From Collybiopsis luxurians FD-317 M1 (lineage: Eukaryota; Basidiomycota; Agaricomycetes; Agaricales; Omphalotaceae), in assembly GCA_000827265.1 (NCBI GenBank), contig KN834783.1, positions 504,876-568,875 on the forward strand: 64,000 bases of DNA, in the 5' to 3' direction. The position numbers and the translations under genes were made by a program. The notes beneath the pieces were generated by a model. That model was not told the origin of the DNA. It did not search any database and saw nothing but the letters and a program-made list of their open reading frames with translations. Shown piece after piece: positions 12,601-23,800 of the stretch. Positions within the stretch are counted from its first letter, which is position 1. Each line of letters begins with the position of its first letter.

Positions 12601-12900
12601 TACATAAGGATGGACAAACTTGAGGATGCACAGGAAGCTTTGAATAAGGCTCTTTCCCTGTACGAGGATATCTCATTTCAATTGGGGGAGGCCAACAGTC
12701 TTAAAAGTCTAGGGGATCTTTTCATGAGGATAGACAAACTTGAGGATGCACAGAAGGCTCTGAAAAAGGCTCTTGCCCTCTATGAGAGTATCTCATCTCA
12801 GTTGGGAGAGGCTAACAGTCTTAAAAGTCTTGGAGATCTTTACATGAGGATGGATAAACTTGAGAATGCACAGGAGACTTTGAATGAGGCTAACAGTTGA
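9641..12900 (+). pseudogene. NB-ARC / TPR STAND protein (NLR-like) with N-terminal MLKL-like helical domain; coding lesions
   Basis: Start ATG at 9641. The N-terminal exons encode an amphipathic helical domain (FKTALEVAKNAGEIL, EINENRERCYEII, GLQEISPAYY) resembling the MLKL_NTD-type four-helix bundles at the start of many basidiomycete NLRs. Next comes an NTPase: Walker A GFGGMGKTT at about 10560 and Walker B LLCLDNFE at about 10830, then GIPLAIHLFA typical of NB-ARC. The C-terminus is a TPR array. Such proteins oligomerise on ligand recognition, and the N-domain executes signalling or membrane damage (family knowledge). Lesions against the expected frame are TAA at 10059-10061, TGA at 10846-10848 (a Trp is usual after DNFESL), a frame change near 10880, and a frame change at the T tract 11910-11921. 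Introns lie near 9869-9930, 10080-10145 and 10284-10331. It is either a pseudogene or an intact gene with assembly errors, and the nonsense codons favour the former. Confidence 0.8.
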
Positions 12901-12960
12901 TGCTTAAGGGTAGTGGAGATCTTTACATAAGGATGGATAACTTTAAACATATTTAACATT
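12003..12960 (+). repeat. Tandem 120-bp repeat encoding near-identical 40-residue TPRs
   Basis: Eight units in exact 120-bp register (about 12003, 12123, 12243, 12363, 12483, 12603, 12723, 12843) encode LEDAQETLNKALALYEDIS-type helices followed by QLGKANSLKSLGDLY. Units differ mostly at a few codons. After the stop at 12898-12900 a decayed partial unit continues (gctaacagt, then a short insertion, then ggagatctttacataagg up to about 12950). The array was therefore longer or is losing units at its 3' edge. Confidence 0.92.
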
Positions 12961-14549
12961 AGATAAGTAAATTGAACTTGGATTATTACTATCTAAGCAG
13001 AACTGAGGTTGTAGTTATGTTGTTTTGGGATGTTATAGTTTTACGTTACAATCAGATTTGCCGCTGCTATCATATTCTGAGACCGACAGTTTTGCACATG
13101 TGCTGATGTTGTTGGGCTAAAACATGTATCCAGTATGCACCACAATTTCATTTTTTCACTGATTTATATTCTCAGGTAACACAACTCCTTCAGCAAATTC
13201 ATCCTCAATTGCCTCCAAATACCCTCTTCCCTCGAATTACTCAAGCATTTTGAATATCTACATAGGCTGCATCCATTTTAACTCTTGTGCCCTGAGTGAT
13301 GCTGGTCCAAAGGAGGTCATAAGTGAGCAATTGCTTTATCCTTTCCATGCACCTGACATCAGGCATGACAGTCAATGAACCTGCTGGGCCGGTCTGCCAT
13401 GTAGGAGCGCAGACAAGTACATGCATTTGCCTCAAAATGTTATGCGAGCTACAATATGACTTTTGAATGCTGGACATCCATCTTTCCTCTGATTCACTGA
13501 GACTGAACACATTCCATAAGCTACTCCACTTCATCATTATCTTTACATTCAAACCATGCTTATGGGGGACTTCCACTGCTTCTTTACTGAGTCTGCATAT
13601 TCTCAAGCTATATTACTCAAAATACAATGAGTGTTAAGATGTGTCCTGCAATGAAGAACCTATCCAATGATGTCAACAAATCGAGGTCTGAGGCAGGATC
13701 TCGTCGCTTTTATAGCTCTCGAGTCTCTGGCACTGTAAAGATCATTGCAGTTGGTCTGAATGTATACGGACAAAACAAAGCTTGTATTTAGAGGCCGCAC
13801 TACACAGGTTCAAAAAACATAAGAGAAAGGAAATTAATAATTATATGCCGGAGATGAGTTTTTAATGAAGCTCACATTAGCCGAGCTTCGGCAAGTTAAA
13901 GCTGTGAAGTGCAGGAAAAAACAAGTAACTTAATTGAATTGAAAAAGTATCTTGACAAGTTACTTTGCTCACAGTCGGTTCCCATGCCAAACAAGACTTG
14001 TAAAACCCGTCGCTCAACAAGGATGGGCTCCAGAAGTCACTCAGTGTCTCAAAAAAAACTCCACAGTCCCAGTCAAACTTGGGTCAAACTCTTGTTGGGA
14101 CAGTGAGAGGGATGTGCAAGCTGAGAGGTATCTGCAGGATGGTGAGGCGGCGGTGGGGAGATATCTTCAGGAGAATACAGGACTGGTTTGGGCCTTTGCG
14201 GAAAGATGGGGACGCAAGTGTAAGTGGGGAATCAGATTTCGCGGGGTTCTTTGGGAGTGGGTGATAAGAGGACTGTCCTAGAATCGAGCGAGTGAAAAAG
14301 TCTCCGCATCCCGATTTACGGGATTTCAGGCACCCTTCCGTAAATTGTTTTCCGAGCCCCGTATCCGACTGCTCCGATGACTCACCTTTGTACGGGCCCG
14401 ATCATGTGCCCATACTTCTGACGATATGACTCATTTGACCCCTATCCGATGTTATGAGACATCGGCGTTCGCCCCCATTTGGATTCCATCCTTGACCTCA
14501 GTCTCAGAATCTAGAGCTAGAATCTGCTACTTATCGACATTGTGCTGCC
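12961..14549. other. AT-rich region with unassigned open frames
   Basis: A minus-strand open frame at 13241-13606 encodes 121 residues with Cys, Trp and Met clusters (SSLWNVFSLSESEERW, CAPTWQTGPAGSL). It continues in another frame downstream (YLEAIEDEFAEG at about 13190), so it looks like an eroded exon of a larger gene, possibly transposon-derived; the family is not recognised. Plus-strand frames at 13909-14106 and 13952-14281 overlap and have no recognised domain. The rest holds nothing I can name. Confidence 0.35.
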
Positions 14550-14679
14550 ATGGAACTAGTGGGGGACGATGTAAGTTGCTTAATTTCTCGAACCCCTGAA
14601 TTTTCGTTCAAATTTAGTGCCGCACGCTAGTTGAAAGCGCAGCTTGACCATATGAAAGCTATCCAAGAGCAACGACGTC

Positions 14680-15858
14680 ATGACAATTATACCGAGTTCA
14701 AAAGGAGCAACAAAACCTCACTGCTTTCGTTCAAGCCACCTTCACTTGCGGCATCTGCTTCGAGGTGTTTCCGGACGAAGATATAGCGCTGGTTGAGAAA
14801 TGTTCTCATAAATTCTGTCGAGAATACCTACAAAGCTATACGTTGTTCAAAATACATGATCGTCGATTCCCGATTGTATGTCCGACGTGTATGAGTGATG
14901 CTAAAGCTTGTCCAGATCCAGGGAGTGAGTTGTGGTTTCGTGTATAATCTTTTATTCGACTTCCGCTCTGACGATGCTACAGTGATCGAGCAGGGCCTTA
15001 TCGAGCAGATGAATATATCACAAGAAGATTACGAGATCCTTGAGGAAACGATGCTCTCGCAGTACTGCATCCCGCTTCACTGTTCAAAGTATGTTATTCC
15101 TGCCGCAGCGTCGCCGCTGTAAGCTTTCACTCGTAACTTACGTTCTATTATCGACTAGATGCTCTCGAACTTTCTACGTGGATCGAGAGGACTATCATCA
15201 AGAACAAAGCACGATTGAGTGTCCCTTGCCTGGATGCACGCATGTCTGGTGCAAACATTGCAATCAGAGTGTCAACAACGGTGTAACGCAACACTCGTGT
15301 GATGGGACTAAAGAGCTTATAGCGTTAATGCGAGAGCAAGGGTGGAAGGTTTGTCCAGGGTGTGATACGAATATTCAAAAGACGGAAGGGTGTAACCATA
15401 TCGTTTGCCGTTCTCCGGGATGTAACATGTATGTATATCCATTTTTCGCTTTCTGTTTCTGTTTTTTATACGGGCCTGGACTGACGTAGTCTTCTCTATT
15501 TTTTTACAGGAATTTTTGCTATCGCTGCGGTAAAAGCATCATTCAATCTACCCTTAGACAGGAAGTGCAGAACGCAGTTGGTCTGCATTATGAGATCTGC
15601 CGTCTTTTCGATCATGATTTGGACTCGGATATGGAAGATGATTACGACTCGGAGCATGGAGATTTTGATGATGCTCATGATGCGGAAGGGGGCACGGACT
15701 CGGATGAAGATGAAGGTGAAGACGAGTACGACGATGATAATTCCGCGGGCGATTCGCGCTCCTACATGGACGAAGATTCCGACCAGGATAGTGACAGTGA
15801 TGATATGGAATATGACGAGGATGATGATTATGACGAGGATGACGAGGATTCGTACTGA
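14680..15858 (+). CDS. RBR-type E3 ubiquitin ligase with acidic C-terminal tail
   Basis: Exons carry the three zinc modules of RING-between-RING ligases. RING1 is TCGICFEVFP ... CSHKFCREY ... CPTC, followed by a PLHCSK/CSRTFYV linker. The IBR is ECPLPGCTHVWCKHC, and RING2 is KVCPGCDTNIQKTEGCNHIVC then NFCYRCG. RING2 contains the GCNH cysteine expected to take ubiquitin as a thioester in this family. Introns lie at about 14923-14981, 15090-15159 and 15429-15509, and the last exon ends at 15858. The final roughly 80 residues are almost all Asp, Glu, Ser and Tyr. The start is ambiguous. ATG 14680 is in frame with RING1. An ATG at 14550, followed by an intron ending at 14630, gives a plausible helical leader in another frame, implying a frameshift or an unseen intron near 14690-14730. 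Confidence 0.87.
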
Positions 15859-16281
15859 GACGATCATCCTTGCTAGAGCATAGTAATACCGATCTCAAGG
15901 AGTCCTTGCTCTCAGGGAAATTTTGGTATGGACTTTACATTCCAGAATCTCTTTTCGCTATTCTACATTCCCCTGCACTGCATGTTCACGTCGATCTTTT
16001 CCTGCTGGCCCGATTTTGAGTGAGATAGCATCGCAGCTTAGGGCAATGGAGTGGCTTAAATATTGGGCTTGTACGCGTACTCGCACTATGCTCGCAAACT
16101 GAGGCCTTCTTATCGGTTCCTTGGGCAGAAGCAGCGGAATCTGACGCGACGAGCCTGCCGTATTCCGGCCCGTCCGCGGCCCGCTTTATTTGTTTAGTAG
16201 CCAAACAAAGGGCGACGCGTCCTTCAATTCTGTTCTACACGTCCATCTGCGATATACTGTAACTGATCCCTACAATCCAAA
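15859..16281. other. Intergenic region, promoter of RPN9
   Basis: About 420 bp between the RBR stop and the RPN9 start. No coding signal. Sequence from about 16226 on is shared with the duplicated RPN9 locus at 27322 and probably marks the 5' UTR and proximal promoter. Confidence 0.4.
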
Positions 16282-18262
16282 ATGTCATCGTCAACATCGG
16301 CAATGGCGGTGGACTCGCACTCGCAACCTCCGAAACTGGTCCTGGACGAATTCATCAGTCAAATGCTTTCCTCAACGCCTGCAGAGCTACATCCGCTTTT
16401 TGATTCATTCAGGACGCTGCACACAAAGAAGTCGGTGGTCTTTTGCTCATGCAGAACTAGCTCACTGACTGGGAAATTTCTAGGCTATGGCACCAACTGA
16501 CCCAGAAACTATTCGAGTTTATGGAACATTCACTGTCCAAACCATACCGCGTCGATGTGTTTGAGAGATTCGTCACCGATTTTGAATCAAAGATGAACCA
16601 GCTGAGACTAGTCGAGATGGGTGTGGGTGTATCAAAAGAAATCGATAGTACGTCGATTTTCAATCAAACTGATGATTTCTGGCTGAATCTCTTTCTCGTA
16701 GACCCTCAGACACACCTGACCTTCCTCACCTCTCTACTTTCTCGAATCGACAAAGAAAAGTCGCCAGAAGCTTACATTCTCCTATACGCCAATATTGCTC
16801 ATGCAAAACTACTTTACGGCGATCTAGAAGGCACGAAGGCAGACATGGACGAGGCCTGGAAGATCCTTGATAGCATAGAGAGTGTCGAGAACAGTGTCAA
16901 CGCGGCATATTACGGCGTTGCTGCAGATTATTACAAGGTCAGTAACCTAACATTCTCATCCGAAAGGGCGTTTTGTTCTAACAGTTCCTGTCTTCCACAG
17001 GCAAAAGCCGACTACGCACCTTACTACCGCAACTCCCTCCTCTACCTTGCCTGTGTAGACCCAGCAACGGATATGACCGCAGAAGATCGGCTAGGGCGAG
17101 CGCATGATCTAGGTCTTTCAGCGTTGTTGGGAGACACGATTTATAATTTCGGAGAGTTGGTAAGTGGTTTCACGTCCCGTGCGCGTTCCCCGACGTTTAT
17201 GAATTTCTACCTTACTCTCCAGCTAATGCATCCAATCCTCGATGCCCTCGACGGAACCAACTTTGAATGGATCAAGAAGCTCTTGTTCACGTTTAACGAG
17301 GGGAGCATAGGGAAGTTTGAAGCGCTAGCGCCGTTGTTGCCACAAGAGGTACTTTTTTTCCTTCTCGTTTTCCTGGCCCCTCATTTCGTTACAATCCGTA
17401 CTGATGCGTTTACCACTCGTACAGCCGATTCTTCAAGAAAACTACGCCTTCCTCCGACAAAAAATCTGTCTCATGGCTCTTATTGAATCAGTGTTCAAAC
17501 GGAGCGCAGATAATAGGACCATGAGTTTCAAGACGATTGCGGAAGAGACGAGGTTGCCAATTGACGAGGTGGAGCATTTGGTTATGAAAGCGTTGAGGTG
17601 AGGATTGTTTCGTTTTCCTTGATCCTTCCCTGTTCCCTGACTTCTCCCGCCCGTTGCTCATTTTCTTCCCTTCTTTCGCCGTCGCTCTATCTCTTTATTC
17701 CGAACTGTTGCTGACTTGTGTCCTCCAATTCACCTCCATATCCTCCCGTACACTATCTCTTCCCATCTCGTAGCCTGAAACTCATCCAAGGCTCAATGGA
17801 CCAAGTCTCCCAAAAAGCTCAAATCACCTGGGTCCAGCCTCGGGTCTTGTCTCGGTCGCAGATAGGTGATCTCGCGAAGAGGTTGGATGGGTGGGTGAAC
17901 AAGCTGAACGTAGTTGAGAGGCGGATTGCTGGGGAGGTTGAGGTTAACGCTTGAGGATGAAGTATGTATGGGAGTATGTGTATGGAGTGCTGGCTAGGCA
18001 GCCGGGTTAGGGGGAGTATGTACGTAGGTAACGCTTTAAATGATGCTGTTGTTTTGTTCTTTTTCCCGTAGAAACCAAAAGAACTAGTTCTAGTGTAACG
18101 CACCTCAACTGTTTGAAGTGTTCTCAGATTACCCTTGTGCGTCGTTTAGTTGGAATCTATACGAGGTTAGAGGAAGAATACATAGTCTTTACTGTCATTT
18201 GGGAGTGGGGGTTTATAATTACGGGATAAATTGATAAAGACTTGTCATTTTCCTGTTCTCTG
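16226..18262 (+). repeat. Segmental duplication, parent copy (RPN9 locus)
   Basis: From the 5' UTR (ctacacgtccatct) through all introns and about 300 bp past the stop (cttgtcattttcctg at about 18240-18255), this block matches 27322-29163. Matching introns and UTRs show a DNA-level copy, not a retrocopy. Confidence 0.9.
16282..17954 (+). CDS. RPN9: 26S proteasome regulatory subunit RPN9 (PSMD13), PCI-domain protein
   Basis: ATG at 16282. Seven clean introns can be placed (about 16432-16483, 16649-16701, 16938-17000, 17161-17222, 17348-17425, 17599-17773). The joined protein is about 385 residues, normal for RPN9. It has the family's helical repeat region (PEAYILLYANIAHAKLLYGD, DYAPYYRNSLLYLACVD) and ends in a PCI winged-helix (RTMSFKTIAEETRLP, DEVEHLVMKAL, LKLIQGSMDQVS, ITWVQPRVLS). 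RPN9 is a lid subunit of the 19S regulatory particle that helps assemble and hold the Rpn11 deubiquitinase module. It is single-copy and conserved in fungi, so this intact copy is almost certainly the functional one. Its whole locus is duplicated at 27.3-29.2 kb. Confidence 0.95.
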
Positions 18263-18606
18263 AATGAGTGTTAGACTCGTCCCCACTTGCCCGTAGTGAC
18301 GCTGCCATGTTTGATGATGAGTCGATCAAAATGCCGGATACGCGGCGACTGGGAAAACTCGACAGCGCCTTGGCGGAGACCGCTTAAGCGCGCGTTCGAA
18401 TAAAAAGACTGAGCGGTGAAAAGGTTCAGAGATGTACCAATATCACTCCGATGGATTCATTTTTGGAGCGCAGACAGAGCATTAAAATACAAGAAACATG
18501 TCGAAGTCTGATTTTTCAAATTCCAAGTATTTGTTTTTTCTATAGCTAAATTATGATCAGCTTGATTATTCGAGGGGATCCTTCTGTCCTCCCCTATACC
18601 TCTGCA
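17955..18606. other. RPN9 3' flank and intergenic region
   Basis: The first 300 bp are shared with the RPN9 duplicate and contain the likely 3' UTR. From about 18265 composition shifts and no gene is seen. Confidence 0.4.
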
Positions 18607-19275
18607 ATGGCCCCGTTCACGAAGCGGAAAACCTCAGATACTACTTATTTTAAGTCTACTCTACACGAGCCAAAAGAGCTTGTATGTGAGTTGAAAGAGA
18701 CCCATCTCCCGGCAGCCCATTGGATTTAGGAGGTGACATGGAACTCAATCTATTTCAAGCTACAGCCAGCCTTCCAAGCTCACCAATGCAGGCACTAATG
18801 GACAAGCAGAATGAAGACTTCCCTTCCATTGATATGGACAGAAAACCAACTGCTTCCCTCTCTTTATGTCCAATCATTCCACCAACCCCAGCAAGCCAGG
18901 CTGTAGCAAGCGGATCACAGTTACCATTCATTGGTGAGCCCTTTTCTGCAATGCATTGTAGTCCAGTGGAGGTCCAGGACACCAACATATGAGCCCCTGC
19001 AAAAATACCTGTACACATTCTACCTGGCATCTGGGAAGGGATACTAAAGCTGCAGAGAGTATGCAGTTATCTGCTACACAAAAGTTAAAAACAAAAGAAA
19101 TGCAGAAGGCAGCAATGGAAGCAAGACAAAAGCTCTGAAAGCAGCAGAGGTTGAAAAGAAGAACGAGCATGCTTATGACTATATTGATGCCATGACTGCT
19201 GAAGATGATTTCAACTTGAAAAGTATGGCTGATCTTTATTACTCTCTGACTGGATATGGGCCTTCAAGATAGCAG
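18607..19275 (+). pseudogene. Decayed coding segment of unknown origin
   Basis: Open frames follow one another with frame changes. ATG 18607 gives about 40 codons (begins MAPFTKRKTSDTTYFKS, ends AAHWI-stop). The next frame, 18720-18992, gives 90 codons (MELNLFQATASLPSSP, Pro/Ser rich). A third, about 19135-19272, gives VEKKNEHAYDYIDAMTAEDD then FNLKSMADLYYSLTGYG and a stop. The segments read like exons of one eroded gene, perhaps carried by a mobile element. I do not recognise the family. It abuts an RPN9 fragment directly. Confidence 0.45.
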
Positions 19276-19278
19276 ACT

Positions 19279-19410
19279 GAGAGGCTGCCAATTGACAAGG
19301 TGGAGCATTTGGTTATGGAAGCAATGAGGTGAAAATTGTGTTGTTATCCCCTGTGTACCAAATTCTTCCTCCTGTTGCTCATACAAGTTCCCCTTTCCCT
19401 TGGTGTAACT
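19279..19410 (+). pseudogene. Third RPN9 fragment (PCI-domain exon end plus intron)
   Basis: The stretch gaggctgccaattgac to ggttatggaagcaatgagg matches the end of the RPN9 PCI exon (RLPIDxVEHLVMxAMR). Similarity continues into the following intron (gtgaaaattgt ... cctgttgctcat). At two sites (ggctgcc, gtgaaaattg) it agrees with the pseudogene at 27.4-28.8 kb and not with the intact gene, so it probably derives from the pseudogene lineage. Confidence 0.85.
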
Positions 19411-20811
19411 TCATTACCTTTTTTTTGGACTGCCACATTTGAGCTGAAATATATGGGACCAAAAATGCGATATTTCAATTCCAGTTTACATTGAACGCAT
19501 TTGATCTGAAAGGACATCCATATTCAAATGGTGAATGTGAATATATTTGCATATATTTTAAGACATTCATCATTTGTGCCCATTTCTAGCCCTCTGGATG
19601 TGATGGCTATAGATGCAATACTAATGGAATCATCTTGGACAAGGTAAGAAAATGGTTTCCTGTACCTGGTATACAACAACACAAGATTCAACAAGCAATG
19701 AGCACCTATCTGAAAGGCTAAGCAAGTAATCTCCATTCTTATATAGTATCCAGGCCTTCTTACACACATTTTACACACATTAAATTAAGCTTGCAAGTGA
19801 CATTCTGCAAGGCTTACACCTAGTCCTAGAGTAGGCACAGGGGCATTGCAACACTAGGATTTGATGACATAAGAATAAGCCTGCAGCCACCTATTCAATC
19901 CTTTAAATTTTGTAGCTGTGCTCAGTTTCTTACAAAATTGAATGAATTGAAAACTGAATTGAAATCCTGGCAATGCCGGACCCCAGGCTTCTCGCAGACA
20001 GCATATACACACATCCTATGGATCATCAGTGTATATTGTAGTCTGCTTAGAGGAGACCAGATTTCACCAGGGCCTTGAGATGGCAGAAGGAGTGTATTCT
20101 ACTTCAAGAAGAAATATGACATGCTAATCTGACTTCGAAGTAGCTGCGGGAAGCTCGGCAATGGGAGGCCTATCCTTTTGCTGGATTACCTGGGGATCAC
20201 TTAAATGGTGTTGTGGAGGGCCACAGAGCATAAATATGCTCATTGCCAAGCCCATATTGGTTGTGACATTGTTAAAGTTGGTCATAATAAAGGGAAGGAC
20301 TTACATGCTATTCTCTCTAAAGGCCCGGGAGGTGTATCTCTCAATGATGCTGGAATCATATTTGTTCAATAGCATAAGTAACATGTATCCACAGATTCCA
20401 TATTTGACATTTATAGTCGCTGTGGGAGCATTTGAATGATCCTCCACGGTTGCCATTTAGATATTTAAAGATTCATTTTTATCGGCGTGTATCTAAACTA
20501 TCTAGTTAGTAATAGAATTGTGATCACTGTCTACACTGGTACTAGAGTTAGTGAAGGATAATTTCATAATGACTGGCTATAGTCAATTGAAACAAATTTT
20601 TAGCATGACTGGCAGTACTAGTGAACTATAGATATTGCCAGAGCCAGAGGGTTTGCAAAAGTATGAGGACTGACAGGGAAAGGCATAAATAAAGACATAG
20701 GTGAAGTGGCAGCTGAGGTTGCTCAACAAAGTCCCATGCTTACCTACCTCCTTCTTCCTGCACCTGACCATTTTGCCAACTTCTACTTATACCAGTTAGC
20801 CTTCAGTTCTA
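19411..20811. other. AT-rich intergenic region
   Basis: Nothing recognisable. Open frames at 19524-19778 (minus) and 20161-20439 (plus) are short, Cys/Leu rich and without a domain. This may include the 3' UTR of the minus-strand NACHT gene. Confidence 0.35.
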
Positions 20812-23800
20812 CTACTTGTGTTTAGTTTCATTTTTGTTTGCTATTGCATCGAAAAAAACATGGTCATATTTGCCTCCCTGTGCATCGGGATTGGCTCCTT
20901 TCTCAAGCAAAATGTTCACTATGGCTGCATTTCCAACAGCTACAGCATACATAAGGGCAGAGCCATGTTGTGCACCTTGTGCATTGGGATTAGCTCCTTT
21001 TTCTAGTAAACAATTCACTATAGCTTCATTTTTTGTGAGGATTGCATCCAAAAGAGCATGGCCATATTGGCCTCCCTGTGCATTGGGATCAGCTCCTTTC
21101 TCAAGCAAAACATTCACTATGGTGACATTTCCAACAGCTATGGCATACATAAGGGCAGAACCATATTGTCCACCCCGTGTATTTGGATTAGCTCCTTTTT
21201 CCAGTAAACAATTTACTACAGCTTCACTTTTTGTGGCTATTGCATCTAAAAGAGTATGGCCATATTGTCCTCCCTGTGCATTGGGATCAGCTCCTTTCTC
21301 AAGTAAAACATTTACTATGGCTTCATTCCTAACAGCTACAGCATACAAAAGCGCAGAGCCATATTTTCCACCCTGTGCATTGGGATTAGCTCCTTTTTCC
21401 AGTAAACAATTCACTATAGCTTCATTTGTCTTGACTACTGCACCTAAGAGAGCATGGCCATATTGGCCTCCGTGTGCATTGGGATCAGCTCCTTTCTCAA
21501 GCAAAACATTCACCATGGCTTCATTTCCAATGGCTACAGCATACATAAGGGCAGAGCCATACTTTCCACCCTGTGCATTAGGATTAGCTCCTTTTTCCAG
21601 TAAACAAATCACTATAGCTTCATTTTTTGTAGCTATTGCATCTAAAAGAACATGGCCATATTGGCCTCCTTGTGCATTGGGACTGGCTCCTTTCTCAATC
21701 AAAAGATTCACTATGGCTTTATTCCCAACAGCTATAGCATACATAAGGGCAGAGCCATATTGATTACCCTGGGCATTGGGATTAGCTCCTTTTTCCAGTA
21801 AACAATTCACTATAGCTTCATTTTGCTTGGCTATTGCATCAAAAAGGACATGGCCATATCGGCCTCCCTGTGCATTGGGATCAACTCCTTTCTCAAGCAA
21901 AACATTCACTATAGTTTCATTCCCAACAGCTACAGCATACATAAGGGCATAGCCATAATTTCCACCCTGGGCATTGGGATTAGCTCCATTTTTCAGTAAA
22001 CAATCCACAATAGCTTTGTTTTTCTTGGCTATTGCATTTAAAAGAGCATAGCCATATCGCCCTCCCTGTGCATTGGGATTAGCTCCTTTCTTCAGTAAAC
22101 ATTTCACTATAGCTTCATTTTTCTTGGCTATTGCATGAAGAAGGACATGACCATATCGGCCTCCCTGTGTATTGGGATCAGCTCCTTTCTCAAGCAAAAT
22201 ATCAACTATGGCTTCATTCCCAACAGCAATAGCATACATAAGGGCAGAGCCATATTGTCCTCCCTGGGCATTGGGATTGGCCCCTTTTTCTAGTAAATGA
22301 TTCACTATAGCTTCATTTTTCTTGTCTATTGCATCAAGAAGGACATGGTCATATTTGCCTCCCTGGGCATTGAGATCGGCTCCTTTCTCAATTAAAACAT
22401 TCACTAAGGCTTCATTCCCAACATCTATAGCATACATAAGGGCAGAGCCATATTGTCCACCCTGTGCATTGGGATTAGCTCCTTTTTCCAGTAAACAATT
22501 TACTATGTCTTCATCTTCTTTAGCTATTGCATCTAAAAGAGCATGACCATATTGTCCTCCCTGTGCATTGGGATCAGCTCCTTTCTCAATCAAAACATTC
22601 ACCATGACTTTATTTCTAACAGCTACAGCATACATAAGTGCAGAGCCATATTTTCCACCCTGTGCATTGGGATTAGCACCTTTTTCTAGTAAACAGTTCA
22701 CTATGACTTCATTTTTTGTAGCTATTGCATCTAAAAGAGTATGGCCGTATTGTCCCCCCTGTGCATTGGGATCAGCTCCTTTCTCAAGCAAAACATTTAC
22801 TATAGCTTCATTCCGAACAGCCACAGCATACATAAGGGCAGAGCCATATTGATTTCCCTGTGCATTAGGATTAGCTCCTTTTTCCAGTAAACAATTCACT
22901 ATAGCTTCATTTGTCTTGACTACTGCACCTGAAAGAGCATGGCCATATTGGCCTCCCTGTGCATTGGGATCAGCTCCTTTCTCAATCAACATATTTACCA
23001 TGGCTTCATTCCCCACAGCTACAGCATACATAAGGGCTGAGCCATGTTGTCCACCTTGGGCATTGGGATTAGCTCCTTTTTCCAGTAAACAATTCACCAT
23101 CCCTTCATTTTTTGTGGCTATTGCATCTAAAAGAGCATGGCCATATCGGCCTCCCTGTGCATTGGGATTAGCTCCTTTCTTCAGTAAACATTTCACTATA
23201 GTTTCATTTTTCTTGGCTATTGCATCAAGAAGGACATGGCCAGACTGGCCTCCCTGTGCATTGTGATCAGCTCCTTTCTCAAGCAAAAGATTCACTATGG
23301 CTCCATTCCCAATGGCAATAGCAAACATAAGGGCAGACCCATGTTGTCCACCCTGCACATTGGGATTAGCTCCTTTTTCGAGCAAATGATTCACTACAGC
23401 TTCATTCTTCTCAGCTATCGCATCGAAAAGGACATGGCCATATCGGCCTCCCTCTGTATTGGGATCAGCTCCTTTCTCAAGCAACGCATTCACTATGGTG
23501 TTATTTCCAGTAACTATAGCACCCATAAGGGCAGAGCCATATCGGCCACCCTGCGTGTTGGGATCCGCTCCTTCTCTAAGTAAAACTTTCAATATAGCCT
23601 CATTTCCCTTACTCAATGCAGCAAAAATGGCATTGCCATATGGCCCATCTTTAACATTGGGATCAGCTCCATTTTCAAGCAAAAGATTTACCATGGCTTC
23701 ATTTTGATTGATTATGGCAACCACAATGGCACTGCTATAACGGCCACTATGAGCATTGACATCTGCTCTGTTTTTAAGTAAAAGATTCACTATTGTCTTA

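Noticed and set aside
12003..12960. Possible CRISPR-like or satellite array
   Set aside because: The 120-bp units are protein-coding TPRs without spacers, in a eukaryotic setting.
15496..15898. Minus-strand frames rich in Ile/Val or His/Arg opposite the RBR tail
   Set aside because: They mirror the GAT/GAC-rich acidic tail of the RBR ligase; the low-complexity codons leave the complement open.
20816..23583. Long plus-strand open frames (up to 315 codons) opposite the ankyrin array, with a periodic GLAPFSSKQFT pattern
   Set aside because: They are antisense shadows of the ankyrin repeats. The period equals the ankyrin unit and the minus-strand reading gives canonical ankyrin motifs.
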